From: Pedobacter aquatilis
GTDB taxonomy: Bacteria; Bacteroidota; Bacteroidia; Sphingobacteriales; Sphingobacteriaceae
Length of the DNA stretch: 64,000 nucleotides
Direction: 5' to 3'
Assembly: GCF_030409415.1 (NCBI RefSeq)
Contig: NZ_JAUFPW010000036.1
Span: 310,001-374,000 of the forward strand
The translations under genes and the position numbers were made by a program. The notes under the pieces were generated by a model. It was not told where the DNA came from, did not search any database, and saw nothing but the letters and a program-made list of their open reading frames with translations. The number at the start of each line of letters is the position of its first letter. The stretch's first letter is position 1. Shown in pieces: positions 8,241 to 17,899 of the stretch.

Positions 8241-10622
8241 TTATTCATATTTAAGTGCATCAACCGGATTAGCTTTAGCAACTTTAAAAGTTTGTAAGCT
8301 AACTGTTACTAAGGCAATAATCATTGATGTAAGCAGAGCCAAAATGAAAGGCCAAACATTTATATTAATTTTATAATCGTACTTCTGGAGCCATTGATTT
8401 AGTAGAATATAAGCTATAGGAATGGCAATGAGGTTAGAGATGATAACCAACTTCATAAAATCCTTATTTAAAATCACAAGAATATCTGATAAATTGGCAC
8501 CCAAAACCTTACGTATACTAATTTCTTTGCTGCGTTGTTCGGCCATGTAAAGCGCTAATCCTAAAAGGCCGAGGCATGAAATAAATATTGCAAAACCTCC
8601 AAAAATGTTTGACAAAACACTTAACAGGCGTTCGCTATTTAGTTTTTCGGCCAGGCCATCACTTACCAGTTTAATTTCTGATGGATAAGATGGATTTAAT
8701 TGTTTGCTTATTAACTTAATACTCTCAATTGATTTAGTAAGCGATTGTTGCGTGTTAAGGCGTAATAATAAAGATGTACTTTGCTTTACGTTATAGTAAT
8801 AAATCGTTGGTGATACTTTAGCTCCAAAAGATTCATTATAAAAATCCTGTATAACACCAACAATTTTTAAAGGCGGATTACTGCCCCAATGTATTATGGT
8901 ACCAACCGGATTCTTTAATTGCATTAATTTTACAGCTTCTTCATTAACTAATAACGATGTTGACGTATCGGATGTAAACTTTGGAGAAAAATCTCTACCG
9001 GCAACTATTTTTACTCCAGCTGTATTTGCAAAATTAAAACCTGTACTTCTGTAGCTTACAATAGAAACATCATTTTTAGGTTTGTTAGGCCACGAAAAAT
9101 CGCTGGTAATATCGCCTCCTTGTGTAAATGAACCAGCATATTCAGTTGCAGCTTCTACAGCACCAGTGCTTATTAATTTATTTTTAAAAGCCTCCAGTCT
9201 TGCAGGTTTAACAAGTTCGCCTTCTAAATCGATTTGAGCTAATGCACTTTCATTAAAGTTTAATGGTTTATTTTTCAAATGCTGAATTTGGTTGTATATA
9301 ACAATAGCCGAAATAATCATACATATTGATAACGTGAATTGGAAAACAACCAATACTTTACGAATGGAAAGCGACCCTACTGAACTCTTGAAACCTTTTA
9401 AAACATTAATCGGAATAAACGATGAAAGATAGAACGCTGGATAGCTGCCAGCCAACGCACCGGTAAGCAAGGCGAGTGCAAAAAGTGTAATCCAATACAT
9501 TGCAGAGCCATAGTTGATTAGTATTTTTATATTAAGCAGATTATTAAAGTAAGGCAATGTAAGCTCTAATAAAGTAAATGCAATTAACATGGCAACGAAT
9601 GAGGTGAGTAGAGATTCTATCATAAATTGACTCATTATTCCGTTTCTTGTAGAGCCCAGTGCCTTACGAACACCAACTTCACGGGCCCGTTTTTCAGAAC
9701 GTGCTGTAGAAAGGTTCATATAATTTATGCAAGCGATTAAAAGAACACAAAGAGCCAGAAAAATAAAAAGTTTAATCTGATCTATTCTGCCACCGGCACT
9801 TTTTCCATTTTGAAAATTATCATACAAATGCATTTTTGAATATGGAAATAGGAATGGTTCATAAGTCATCGTTTTTAAATCTGCTTCTTTATTTACAATG
9901 AATTTTTGTAGCAATTTATTTGTTGCTTCCATCGAAACATTATCCTTCAATTGGAAATACGTCATACAGGTTATGGCGCCCCAACCATAATTTTTACTAT
10001 CGGGATTTAACTGCTCAAAAAATGACCATGGGTGAAGAACATCAAACTGCATGCTCTGATTTTTTGGTAAATCTGCTATTACTGCAGTAACTTTTAATTC
10101 TTTAACTCCATCGTACCTTATTCTTTGCCCAACGGGATTAGTATTTCCAAATAATTTTTTTGCACTGCTTTCATTAATAATAACTGCGTTTGGCTCATCA
10201 AGCGCTTTCTTTGCATCGCCATAAATAAAGTTATAATCAAAAATTTTTATAAAATCAGAATCTACATAGTGCGGTACAAGCTTAAAATTTTCTCTGTTAC
10301 TACTATATAGTTTCGGCGCTCTATCAAAAGATAAACGAGCACTTCTTTCAAAGCCTGGAAGCTCTTCTAAAGCTGCCTTTGATAATTTATTTGGAAGCGC
10401 CATTGTTGTGGCTATCTTTCCATTCATTTTTAAATTTAAAGCTGTTATGTAGGTATTATGAATGTTTTTAAATTGCCTGTCGTAACTCAATTCGTAATTA
10501 ACATACAGCAACAACATTAAACAACAGGCCATGCCTATAGCAAGTCCGCCAATATTTATAAGCGTAAATCCTTTATTCTTCCAAAGGTTTCGCAAAGCGA
10601 TTTTTAAGTTTAATCTAAACAT
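8241..10622 (-). CDS. MacB/FtsX-type ABC permease, type B (copy 3)
   Basis: 793 residues from the ATG at 10622 (MFRLNLKIALRNLWKNKG). The open frame extends 17 codons further upstream, but that part only translates the palindromic spacer, and the three sister genes start at the MF..NLKIA position. It has the same eight-helix, two-unit MacB/FtsX layout as its neighbours. It pairs with 13167-15536: both have INYMNLSTARSE/VNFMNLSTARSE before EVGxRKA.GSTR, LGLALxMAEQR, and EISIRKVLGA in the second FtsX unit. It probably forms a transporter with one of the two ATPases and the MacA-like adaptor. Confidence 0.92.
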   Translation of the reverse strand: MFRLNLKIALRNLWKNKGFTLINIGGLAIGMACCLMLLLYVNYELSYDRQFKNIHNTYITALNLKMNGKIATTMALPNKLSKAALEELPGFERSARLSFDRAPKLYSSNRENFKLVPHYVDSDFIKIFDYNFIYGDAKKALDEPNAVIINESSAKKLFGNTNPVGQRIRYDGVKELKVTAVIADLPKNQSMQFDVLHPWSFFEQLNPDSKNYGWGAITCMTYFQLKDNVSMEATNKLLQKFIVNKEADLKTMTYEPFLFPYSKMHLYDNFQNGKSAGGRIDQIKLFIFLALCVLLIACINYMNLSTARSEKRAREVGVRKALGSTRNGIMSQFMIESLLTSFVAMLIAFTLLELTLPYFNNLLNIKILINYGSAMYWITLFALALLTGALAGSYPAFYLSSFIPINVLKGFKSSVGSLSIRKVLVVFQFTLSICMIISAIVIYNQIQHLKNKPLNFNESALAQIDLEGELVKPARLEAFKNKLISTGAVEAATEYAGSFTQGGDITSDFSWPNKPKNDVSIVSYRSTGFNFANTAGVKIVAGRDFSPKFTSDTSTSLLVNEEAVKLMQLKNPVGTIIHWGSNPPLKIVGVIQDFYNESFGAKVSPTIYYYNVKQSTSLLLRLNTQQSLTKSIESIKLISKQLNPSYPSEIKLVSDGLAEKLNSERLLSVLSNIFGGFAIFISCLGLLGLALYMAEQRSKEISIRKVLGANLSDILVILNKDFMKLVIISNLIAIPIAYILLNQWLQKYDYKININVWPFILALLTSMIIALVTVSLQTFKVAKANPVDALKYE

Positions 10623-10698
10623 AGGTTTAAGGTTTAGAGGTAAAGGGTTTAGGGTTGGACGCTTTAACCTCACGCCCTCAACCTATAAACCTTTAGCC
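10623..10698. repeat. Palindromic intergenic spacer, GGTTTAAGG type (copy 1)
   Basis: The spacer is built of GGTTTA/TAAACC words: AGGTTTAAGGTTTAGAGGT on the left and CCTATAAACCTTT on the right. It can fold into a long imperfect hairpin. It is nearly identical to the spacer at 13090-13166 and related to 15690-15763. Confidence 0.65.
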
Positions 10699-13089
10699 TT
10701 ATTCATATTTTAGCGCATCAACCGGATTTGCTTTTACTGCTTTCCTGGCTTGCACACTTACTGTAATTACTGTTAATAAAATTGTGATTAATGAACTGCC
10801 TATAAATGGTAAAACAGGCAAATCGATTCGATAGGCAAAGGTTTCGAGCCATTTCTTGGTTAAAATGTAGGCAATTGGCCACGATATTAAATTGGCCACA
10901 AGTACCATTATAAAAAATGATGAATTAATTAACTTGAAAATCTGAATATCGCTTGCGCCCAATATTTTACGTACAGCAATTTCTTTTATTCTACCACTGG
11001 TGATGTATTTTGCAAACGCAAATAAGCCTAAAATCGCGATAAAAATGGTTAGCAATGCCGCAGCAAAAAACACCGATTGAAGCTGCTCTTGCTTTTTGAA
11101 TAAACGGCCATAAAGTTCATCCAAAAACTCGTACCTAAAATCCTCGCCATCTTTAGGATTGATTTTCGGCCACTGAGCTTTAATAGCAGCCAGTGCATCA
11201 GCCATTTTGTTCTCCTCAATTTTAACCATAATTTGCGTTTTATAATTTCCGCAAGGATTTTTAATGGTATAGATAGTTGGCTGAACTGCATTTTCAAAAC
11301 CTTGAGCCTTGAAATCTTTAGCTACTCCAACAATTTTATAATCTATATTACAACCACGGATTATTTTACCTATCGGATTTTTTAAACCATATTTTGCAAC
11401 AGCACTTTCATTTATAACTGCAGCATTGGCGGTATCGGTTTTATAACCCTTTGAAAAGAATCGACCTTTCTCAAGTTTAATATTTAGAGTTTCAAAATAA
11501 TCAAACTCTACATCAACAAAATCGATATTGGCATCTATTCCGTTGCTTATGTAGTTATTACTTCCATTTTCAGCTCCATTTGGAATATCACTGGCTACCG
11601 TAGCAGATTTAACGCCCGGGATTTTTAAAAGTCGCTCTCTAACCGTTTCGAAACTTAATGAACCCATTTTTACCGGATTATTAAAAAGTGTTAAGTTTTT
11701 TATGCTAACTACTTGGTTAGCAGTAAAACCTAAATCTTGAGTGCGCATATATTTTAGCTGCGAATTAATAATTAGTAAGCCGATAATAAATGTTACCGCA
11801 ATGCTAAACTGAAAAACCAACAAACCATTCCTCAACCACGAACTTTGCTTACTTGTAGAAAAATTGCCTTTTAGCACTAGTGCAGGCTTAAAACCTGATA
11901 ATACCAATGCCGGATAAATACCTGCAATTAATGTGATTGTTAAAAGAACCAAGGGTAACTGCCAAAACAAGTTGTTTTCAAATTGCCAGATAGATAAAGG
12001 CACTTTAAATAAATTATTAAAAGAAGGCAATAAAAGCTCAGCAATAATTAAGGAGAATATTGTTGCTGCTAAGCATTGAATAAATATTTCGGTGAGAAAC
12101 TGAGTAGTTAGTTGAGCTCTGAAAGCGCCCATTACCTTTTTTACACCAACTTCTTTTGCTCTTTTTGTTGCTTGAGCAATACTTAGATTAGTAAAATTGA
12201 TGGATGCAATTATTAAAATCAAAACTCCTAAAACCGAAAGTGCAACCAGAATTTTATATGGCGCATCGTTCCCGGCTTTAGGCTTCAAATGCATATTAGC
12301 CAGGGGATCTAAAAATGTTGATACAGATTTAATTTCTTGAATAGTTTTTAAATCAGTTTCTCCTTTTAATAATTCTTTTCGATATAATTCTGTAATTTTT
12401 TGTTCAAGGTGTGCTACATCTGTACCGGGTTTTACTTTGATGTAAGTTGTATAATTATTGTAACCATAATTTTCATCCTTTCCTAATTCAGCCATTATCG
12501 AAATCCCATCAAAATTCAGATTAGAATGTGGGTCATTTACAATAGAGCCATTAAATAAACTTGTTATACCAGAGTTACTAGCGCCCATTCCAACCATTTC
12601 AGGTTTGTTATCTTTTTTATCAGGAAATAAAGCTTTCATGTTTTCTACACTCAAATATGAAAGTCGTTCTGTATCGCCTGCTGGCTTTTGCAAACCACCA
12701 GTTGGTTTAAAATTTAATATTTTAGCAGCATTAAAATCAGCCTGCATAAAATTCTTTGCATACACCGTGTTTTTCCCGTTTTTTAAAGTCAGTTCAAAAA
12801 AACCACCTTTGGTGATTCCTCCATTTTCTACTTCCGGAAAATTTTGTTTAATGGCTTTAACCAATGGTGGGGGCGTATAGTTGGTTTTAAATTCGGGATA
12901 TATCCTTCCCACAACATAAATATTTTTATAATTAGGATTCGACTTATCAAAACTGGTTTCATAAGTAAAAAACATCATCACTAAAATAAAAGCAGCTAAA
13001 GCAATAGCCAAACCACCAATGTTAATTGCAGTAATGCCCTTATTTTTCCAAAGGTTTCGCAAAGCGATTTTTAAGTTTAATCTAAACAT
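10699..13089 (-). CDS. MacB/FtsX-type ABC permease, type A (copy 2)
   Basis: 796 residues, the same two-unit MacB/FtsX architecture with eight predicted helices, an MFRLNLKIALRNLWKNKG start and an NPVDALKYE end. It resembles the type A copy at 5781-8171 (INFTNLSIAQA, EVGVKKVMGAFRAQL) more than its two immediate neighbours. In the second FtsX unit it is the most divergent of the four: FAKYITSGRIKE replaces the LxMAEQRxKE of type B. The codon use and length are ordinary, with no sign of decay. Confidence 0.92.
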   Translation of the reverse strand: MFRLNLKIALRNLWKNKGITAINIGGLAIALAAFILVMMFFTYETSFDKSNPNYKNIYVVGRIYPEFKTNYTPPPLVKAIKQNFPEVENGGITKGGFFELTLKNGKNTVYAKNFMQADFNAAKILNFKPTGGLQKPAGDTERLSYLSVENMKALFPDKKDNKPEMVGMGASNSGITSLFNGSIVNDPHSNLNFDGISIMAELGKDENYGYNNYTTYIKVKPGTDVAHLEQKITELYRKELLKGETDLKTIQEIKSVSTFLDPLANMHLKPKAGNDAPYKILVALSVLGVLILIIASINFTNLSIAQATKRAKEVGVKKVMGAFRAQLTTQFLTEIFIQCLAATIFSLIIAELLLPSFNNLFKVPLSIWQFENNLFWQLPLVLLTITLIAGIYPALVLSGFKPALVLKGNFSTSKQSSWLRNGLLVFQFSIAVTFIIGLLIINSQLKYMRTQDLGFTANQVVSIKNLTLFNNPVKMGSLSFETVRERLLKIPGVKSATVASDIPNGAENGSNNYISNGIDANIDFVDVEFDYFETLNIKLEKGRFFSKGYKTDTANAAVINESAVAKYGLKNPIGKIIRGCNIDYKIVGVAKDFKAQGFENAVQPTIYTIKNPCGNYKTQIMVKIEENKMADALAAIKAQWPKINPKDGEDFRYEFLDELYGRLFKKQEQLQSVFFAAALLTIFIAILGLFAFAKYITSGRIKEIAVRKILGASDIQIFKLINSSFFIMVLVANLISWPIAYILTKKWLETFAYRIDLPVLPFIGSSLITILLTVITVSVQARKAVKANPVDALKYE

Positions 13090-13166
13090 AGGTTTAAGGT
13101 TTAGAGGTAAAAGGTTTAGGGTTTGGACGCTTTAACCTTACGCCCTCAACCTCTAAACCTTTAGCC
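13090..13166. repeat. Palindromic intergenic spacer, GGTTTAAGG type (copy 2)
   Basis: AAGGTTTAGAGGT at the left and ACCTCTAAACCTT at the right form a perfect 13-bp inverted repeat with further GGTTTA words between. With the adjoining gene ends it forms a block of about 130 nt almost identical to 10570-10705. Confidence 0.7.
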
Positions 13167-15536
13167 TTATTCATATTTCAGCGCATCAACAGGATTGGAT
13201 TTTGCCACTTTTATAGATTGAATACTTACTGTTAAAATGGCGATTAAAACAGATAATGAAATGGCCACAATAAATGGTAACGCAGATATTGATATCCGAT
13301 ACTCAAAAGCAGATAACCATTTGTTAATGATGACATAAGCCAACGGAAAGGCAATTAAGTTTGCAATCGCCACCAGCTTTATAAAATCTTTATTTAATAA
13401 CGTAAGTATGTTACTGGTGCTTGCACCTAATACTTTACGAATACTAATCTCTTTTTTGCGCTGCTCGGCCATAAACAAAGCCAAACCCAGCAAACCTAAA
13501 CAAGAAATGAAAATTGCGAAGCCACCAAACCAATTGGATAAAATGCCCAAAAGTCTTTCATTCGCAAATTTTAACTCAAAAGATTCATCAACAAATTTTC
13601 TGTTCACCGGGTAATCAGGCTCAATTTGTTTCACCAATTCATCAATTTTCTCAAGAGAAGAGCTGATGTTCTGATTTGGATTTAAACGGGCGATAATAAC
13701 CTGAACTCCATCCATATAACTCGGGTAAAAAATCATCGGCGAAACCCTTTGATAAGCACTTTCTACAACAAAATCCTTAACCACCCCAATATTGGTTTTC
13801 TCTTGTCCCCAATATCTAATTTTGGCCCCTACGGGATTTTTTAGCCCCATCATACGCACCGCTGATTCGTTTAGCATGATGCTATTACTATCTACTTTAT
13901 TTTTTACTGAAATTTCCCTTCCTGCAATCATTTCTGTACCAATGGTTTTAATGAAATCATCCCCAACACCTCTATTATTGAATAAAATAGATTCGCCTGT
14001 GGTTTTGCCCTGCCACTGAACATCTGTAGTATTATTACCACCTTCCGTCATATCCTTACTAAAAAATGTTACACCTGTTGCAGCGCCAGAACTAAGCATC
14101 TGATTTTTTAGCAAATCAAGTTTACTGCTGTTTGCCATTTTGCCTTCAACAGCAATTTGTATAAGATTGGATTTATCATAACCTATCGGCTTATTTTTCA
14201 CATACTTTAATTGCTGGTAAATAACTGAAGTACAAACAATTAAACAAGCCGCAAAAACAAACTGTATAACTACTAAAACTTTGCGGATTGAAACCGATGA
14301 ATCGGATTTAATCTTGAGTCCTTTCAATACTTTAATCGGTTCGAAAGAGGAAAGGTATAATGCCGGATAACTTCCGGCCATGAAACCTGTAAAAACCATC
14401 AAGCCAAAAAGAGTTCCCCAAAAAGCAATGCTATTATAATCTATTTGGAGTTTGATATTCAATAGGTTATTAAAATACGGTAAGCTAACTTCTACTAAAA
14501 TGAATGCAAAAACGCCCGCCATCACCGTTATAAAAACAGACTCCAACAAAAACTGACCGATAAGTGATTTACGTGTAGAACCAATCGCTTTGCGAATACC
14601 AACTTCTTTTGCCCTACGCTCAGAACGGGCAGTAGATAGATTCATGAAATTTACACAAGCAATTAACAGAATACAGAAAGCAAGTAACAGAAATATTTTT
14701 AACTGTTCTATTTTACCCCCTACAGATTTTCCATTTTCAAAAGTATCGTACAAATGCCATTTATTTAATGGAAACAATAGTGCTTCGGCAGTATTTCCTT
14801 GCTGATTGCGTTTGTAAATATCTTTTATATCGGCATTTGCATTCGCAAAAAACTTATTGTCCTTCAGTTGAACAACTGTTAGGCACATGTTATTGCCCCA
14901 ATTCGGTTCACGGGCCCAAGATTCACGCTGTAAAAACAGCGACCAAGGTGCTAAACATTCAAATGTGAGGCTACTATTTGTTTCAACGTCTTCAATTACA
15001 CCCTCCACCTTTAGTACATCATGGTTTTCTAACTTAACAGTTTTATTGATCGGATCATCATTTCCAAAAAGCTTTTCAGCTAATGATTTTGTTAAGATGA
15101 TTGAATTTACATTCTTTAAAGCCTGCTCAACACTTCCCTTAATAAATTTATAATCGAATATTTTAATAAAATTGTGGTCTGCAAAATTTAATCTGGCACT
15201 TATTCTATTGTTTCCAAAGGAGATTAATTTTGAACTTGTATAACTAGAATGCGACGTGTATTTGACGCCTGGTATTTTAGCCGCAACTTCATCTGCCATA
15301 GCGTTCGGTGTCCATGCCCAGCTGTAAATCTTACCATTTGCTGGCGAATTTTGATAAACAACATAGGTTTTATCGCTATTTGTATATTGCTTATCAAAAC
15401 TCCATTCGTAAGAAACATATAGCAATAAAAGCATACAACTTGCCAAACCAATGGCCAATCCACCAATATTAATCAGAGAAAACCCCTTGTTTTTCCAAAG
15501 ATTCCGCAATGCGATTTTTAAATTTATTTTGAACAT
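13167..15536 (-). CDS. MacB/FtsX-type ABC permease, type B (copy 1)
   Basis: 789 residues, first permease in transcription order. The layout is as in the other copies: helix near 20-42, periplasmic core, three-helix FtsX unit with EVGIRKAIGSTR, then a second helix/periplasmic/FtsX set with EISIRKVLGAS, ending NPVDALKYE. It is closest to 8241-10622 (type B). It sits 227 nt downstream of the proximal ATPase, with a spacer holding two kinds of short palindromic repeat. Confidence 0.92.
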   Translation of the reverse strand: MFKINLKIALRNLWKNKGFSLINIGGLAIGLASCMLLLLYVSYEWSFDKQYTNSDKTYVVYQNSPANGKIYSWAWTPNAMADEVAAKIPGVKYTSHSSYTSSKLISFGNNRISARLNFADHNFIKIFDYKFIKGSVEQALKNVNSIILTKSLAEKLFGNDDPINKTVKLENHDVLKVEGVIEDVETNSSLTFECLAPWSLFLQRESWAREPNWGNNMCLTVVQLKDNKFFANANADIKDIYKRNQQGNTAEALLFPLNKWHLYDTFENGKSVGGKIEQLKIFLLLAFCILLIACVNFMNLSTARSERRAKEVGIRKAIGSTRKSLIGQFLLESVFITVMAGVFAFILVEVSLPYFNNLLNIKLQIDYNSIAFWGTLFGLMVFTGFMAGSYPALYLSSFEPIKVLKGLKIKSDSSVSIRKVLVVIQFVFAACLIVCTSVIYQQLKYVKNKPIGYDKSNLIQIAVEGKMANSSKLDLLKNQMLSSGAATGVTFFSKDMTEGGNNTTDVQWQGKTTGESILFNNRGVGDDFIKTIGTEMIAGREISVKNKVDSNSIMLNESAVRMMGLKNPVGAKIRYWGQEKTNIGVVKDFVVESAYQRVSPMIFYPSYMDGVQVIIARLNPNQNISSSLEKIDELVKQIEPDYPVNRKFVDESFELKFANERLLGILSNWFGGFAIFISCLGLLGLALFMAEQRKKEISIRKVLGASTSNILTLLNKDFIKLVAIANLIAFPLAYVIINKWLSAFEYRISISALPFIVAISLSVLIAILTVSIQSIKVAKSNPVDALKYE

Positions 15537-15763
15537 TTTTTGAGTTTTACGTGGTACGTTTTAGGTTATAAGTACAGCACGTAAAACTTACTACGTATGA
15601 CTTTTAACCTTTGAGCGCCTTACCCGAATCTCCCCATCCAGGAAGATTTCGGTCGGCTTATCATTAACTAAAACTATTTTCTTTGAGGTTGAGGGTTTAA
15701 GGTATGGGGTTTAAGGTACTAACGCTCAACCTTACGCCTTATACCTTTCACCTTAAACCTTTC
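15537..15763. repeat. Repeat-rich spacer between proximal ATPase and first permease
   Basis: 227 nt without a gene. At 15540-15602 there is a GAGTTTTACGT ... ACGTAAAACTTA inverted repeat whose left part recurs at 5706-5722. At 15690-15763 GGTTTAAGGTA words are followed by TACCTTTCACCTTAAACC, the same type of hairpin as the spacers at 10623-10698 and 13090-13166. The middle part (15610-15680) shows nothing recognisable. Confidence 0.55.
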
Positions 15764-16462
15764 TTATATCAACTCCTCGCTTCTGCTTTTATTTATTTTT
15801 TCAGAAATTACATGGCCATCTTTTAGGTTGATAATTCTGTTTGAAAAACTTGCGTCGTGACTAGAATGCGTAACCATTACAATTGAAGTCCCGGTTTCAT
15901 TTAATTCGCAAAGGAGTTCCATTACTTCATTACCATGAGAACTATCTAAATTACCTGTTGGCTCATCGGCTAAAACTAATTTTGGTTTGGTAACCAAGGC
16001 TCTTGCCACAGCAACACGCTGCTGCTGTCCGCCAGAAAGTTGCTGTGGGAAGTGACCACTTCGGTTTACAATATTCATTCTCTCGATGATTTCGTTAACC
16101 AGTTTTTTACGTTCTCCAGCAGGGATTTTATTATATATCAGTGGCAATTCGATGTTTTCGAAAACAGTCAACTCATCAATTAGGTTAAAATTTTGAAATA
16201 CGAAACCCATATTTCGTTTGCGGAAATTTGAGCGTTCTCTATCATTTAATGTTAAAAGTTCGGTATCAATAAACTTATAACTACCACTTTCAGGTTTATC
16301 CAACAAACCCATTACATTTAATAAGGTAGATTTACCACAACCGGAAGGCCCCATAATCGATACAAATTCGCCTTCTTTAACATGAAGATTAATTCCGTTT
16401 AACGCTGTAGTTTCTACTTCTTCAGTTTTGTAAACTTTTTCCAGATTTTCTATTTTAATCAT
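15764..16462 (-). CDS. ABC transporter ATP-binding protein, LolD/MacB type (proximal copy)
   Basis: 232 residues. Walker A GPSGCGKST (38-46), signature LSGGQQQRV, Walker B LVLADEPTG, D-loop NLDSS and H-loop VTHSSH are all canonical. It lies between the MacA-like adaptor and the first permease, the usual order of a MacA-ATPase-MacB operon. It differs from the distal ATPase (5014-5706) in keeping the Arg after the signature motif. The two may serve different permease pairs. Confidence 0.94.
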   Translation of the reverse strand: MIKIENLEKVYKTEEVETTALNGINLHVKEGEFVSIMGPSGCGKSTLLNVMGLLDKPESGSYKFIDTELLTLNDRERSNFRKRNMGFVFQNFNLIDELTVFENIELPLIYNKIPAGERKKLVNEIIERMNIVNRSGHFPQQLSGGQQQRVAVARALVTKPKLVLADEPTGNLDSSHGNEVMELLCELNETGTSIVMVTHSSHDASFSNRIINLKDGHVISEKINKSRSEELI

Positions 16463-16623
16463 AGCTTTTTATGTATCGAGTGTTAATATTTAGTATCAAG
16501 TATTTAGTATCAAGTATCAAGACCTGAGTGTATTTTTGCTTATTTGTATTCTTATTTTTAAACGTTATTCGTCATTCGCTTTCCTTCATCCATCTCCCAT
16601 CATCCCTTTCGCATCAACCATCC
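16463..16623. repeat. Spacer with tandem AGTATCAAG words
   Basis: 161 nt between ATPase and adaptor genes. ATTTAGTATCAAGT is repeated in tandem around 16489-16522, followed by AT-rich and CATC-rich low-complexity sequence. There is no gene, and no clear hairpin with a T run. Confidence 0.45.
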
Positions 16624-17868
16624 TTACCTATTAATCTCCACCTGGTCGTATTTATCAAATTGGTCGTAAGATGATGTAATTACTTCATCGCCTTTGGCTA
16701 ATCCTTCTAATATTTCGTAATAGAGGTAATTTTTTCTGCCAATTTTAACGTTTTTCTTAGTCGCTTTACCATTGTTTACCACAAAAACCCACGAGCCGCC
16801 TGTGCTTTGAAAAAACTGACCCTGAGCAAGTAATAATGATTTACTGTTATCAGATAAGGTTAATTTTGTTTGAAGCGACAAACCACGACGTAAACCATCA
16901 GGAGCACTACCCTTAAAAACCATTTCAACTTGAAACTGCCCCGTCGTAACCTCAGGTATAACCTTACTAACCGTTAAATTATAGGTTTTACCATTAAATT
17001 CACAAGTTGCGGTTTGCCCTTCTTTCACCCGATTAATGTAATATTCATCAACGCCAGCTTGTAATTTATAGCCTTGCATTACATCGATTTTACCAATCAT
17101 TTCATTCGAATTGTATGATTTTCCGATTACGGGGTCGTAAGAAGAAAGCTTACCAGAAACCGGCGCTTTAATCGTCATATTTTCGATGTTTCGGCGAATC
17201 ATTTCCAAGCTTTCGTTCATCTGCCCCATTGATTGGTCAATTTGCGCAAGCTGCATTTTACGACTCTGGTTTTCTTGCTTGATTGCTTGCTTAACAATTT
17301 TTAGTTTGCCTTGATAGTATTCGTAATCCTGGCTCGATTTATTAAATTCTTGAAGTGTGATTACTTTTTTAGCAAACAGAGAACTATCTAATTTATATTG
17401 TCGGGTTGCTGTACGTAAGTTATTTTCCACATCCAAAACATCCTGATTTAAAATTCTTTGATTTTGCTCTAAATCTAATCTCGATTTACGCAACTGATTG
17501 ATTTGCTCAGTAGCTGCAGTTTGTTGAGATGTATAGCCCATCATAGCGTTAGAATTTTCTATTCTCAAAAGTGGTGTTCCTTTAACAACAGATGCACCAT
17601 TCTCTGTAAAAATTTGTGCAACTGTGCCACCTTCTGAAGAACTTACAATTACAGATGTTAATGGTACAACACTTGCATTTAGCAAAACAACATCTTCGAA
17701 ATCGCCATATTCTACCTTACTAATGGTTAATTTTTCGGCATCTGCACTATATGTTTTTTTTAATGATAAGGTGTAGCCATAAACCACAACAACTATAAAA
17801 GCAATCGTTCCACCAATTATCATCATGGTTTTTGTGCTAAATCTTTTCTTCTCAATTTTCTTATCCAT
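16624..17868 (-). CDS. MacA/HlyD-type periplasmic adaptor subunit
   Basis: Membrane fusion protein linking an inner-membrane ABC permease to an outer-membrane channel. About 414 residues from the chosen ATG (MDKKIEKKRFSTK). One N-terminal helix (about 16-36) is followed by a split lipoyl domain, a coiled-coil hairpin (about 115-220, Gln/Glu/Arg rich) and beta-barrel/MP domains. The open frame allows ATG at 17895, nine codons upstream. The inner ATG is preferred because relatives start M-D-x-x-I-E-K and because a candidate sigma-54 promoter would start transcription near 17889. First gene of the ABC operon. No outer-membrane TolC-like gene is seen in the window. Confidence 0.88.
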   Translation of the reverse strand: MDKKIEKKRFSTKTMMIIGGTIAFIVVVVYGYTLSLKKTYSADAEKLTISKVEYGDFEDVVLLNASVVPLTSVIVSSSEGGTVAQIFTENGASVVKGTPLLRIENSNAMMGYTSQQTAATEQINQLRKSRLDLEQNQRILNQDVLDVENNLRTATRQYKLDSSLFAKKVITLQEFNKSSQDYEYYQGKLKIVKQAIKQENQSRKMQLAQIDQSMGQMNESLEMIRRNIENMTIKAPVSGKLSSYDPVIGKSYNSNEMIGKIDVMQGYKLQAGVDEYYINRVKEGQTATCEFNGKTYNLTVSKVIPEVTTGQFQVEMVFKGSAPDGLRRGLSLQTKLTLSDNSKSLLLAQGQFFQSTGGSWVFVVNNGKATKKNVKIGRKNYLYYEILEGLAKGDEVITSSYDQFDKYDQVEINR

Positions 17869-17899
17869 TGCTTGGTTGTACTGTTCGGTTTCCATAATA

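Noticed and set aside
10623..10673. 17-codon N-terminal extension of the permease at 8241-10622
   Set aside because: It only translates the palindromic spacer (MRLKRPTLNPLPLNLKP); sister genes start at the MFRLNLKIA position.
14590..15153. Several 60-90 codon plus-strand frames opposite the permease gene 13167-15536
   Set aside because: They lie entirely inside a clear MacB-type gene on the other strand and show no domain or leader.
16489..16522. Possible CRISPR-like array because of repeated AGTATCAAG
   Set aside because: Words of 9-13 nt without spacers of constant length and no cas genes in the window.
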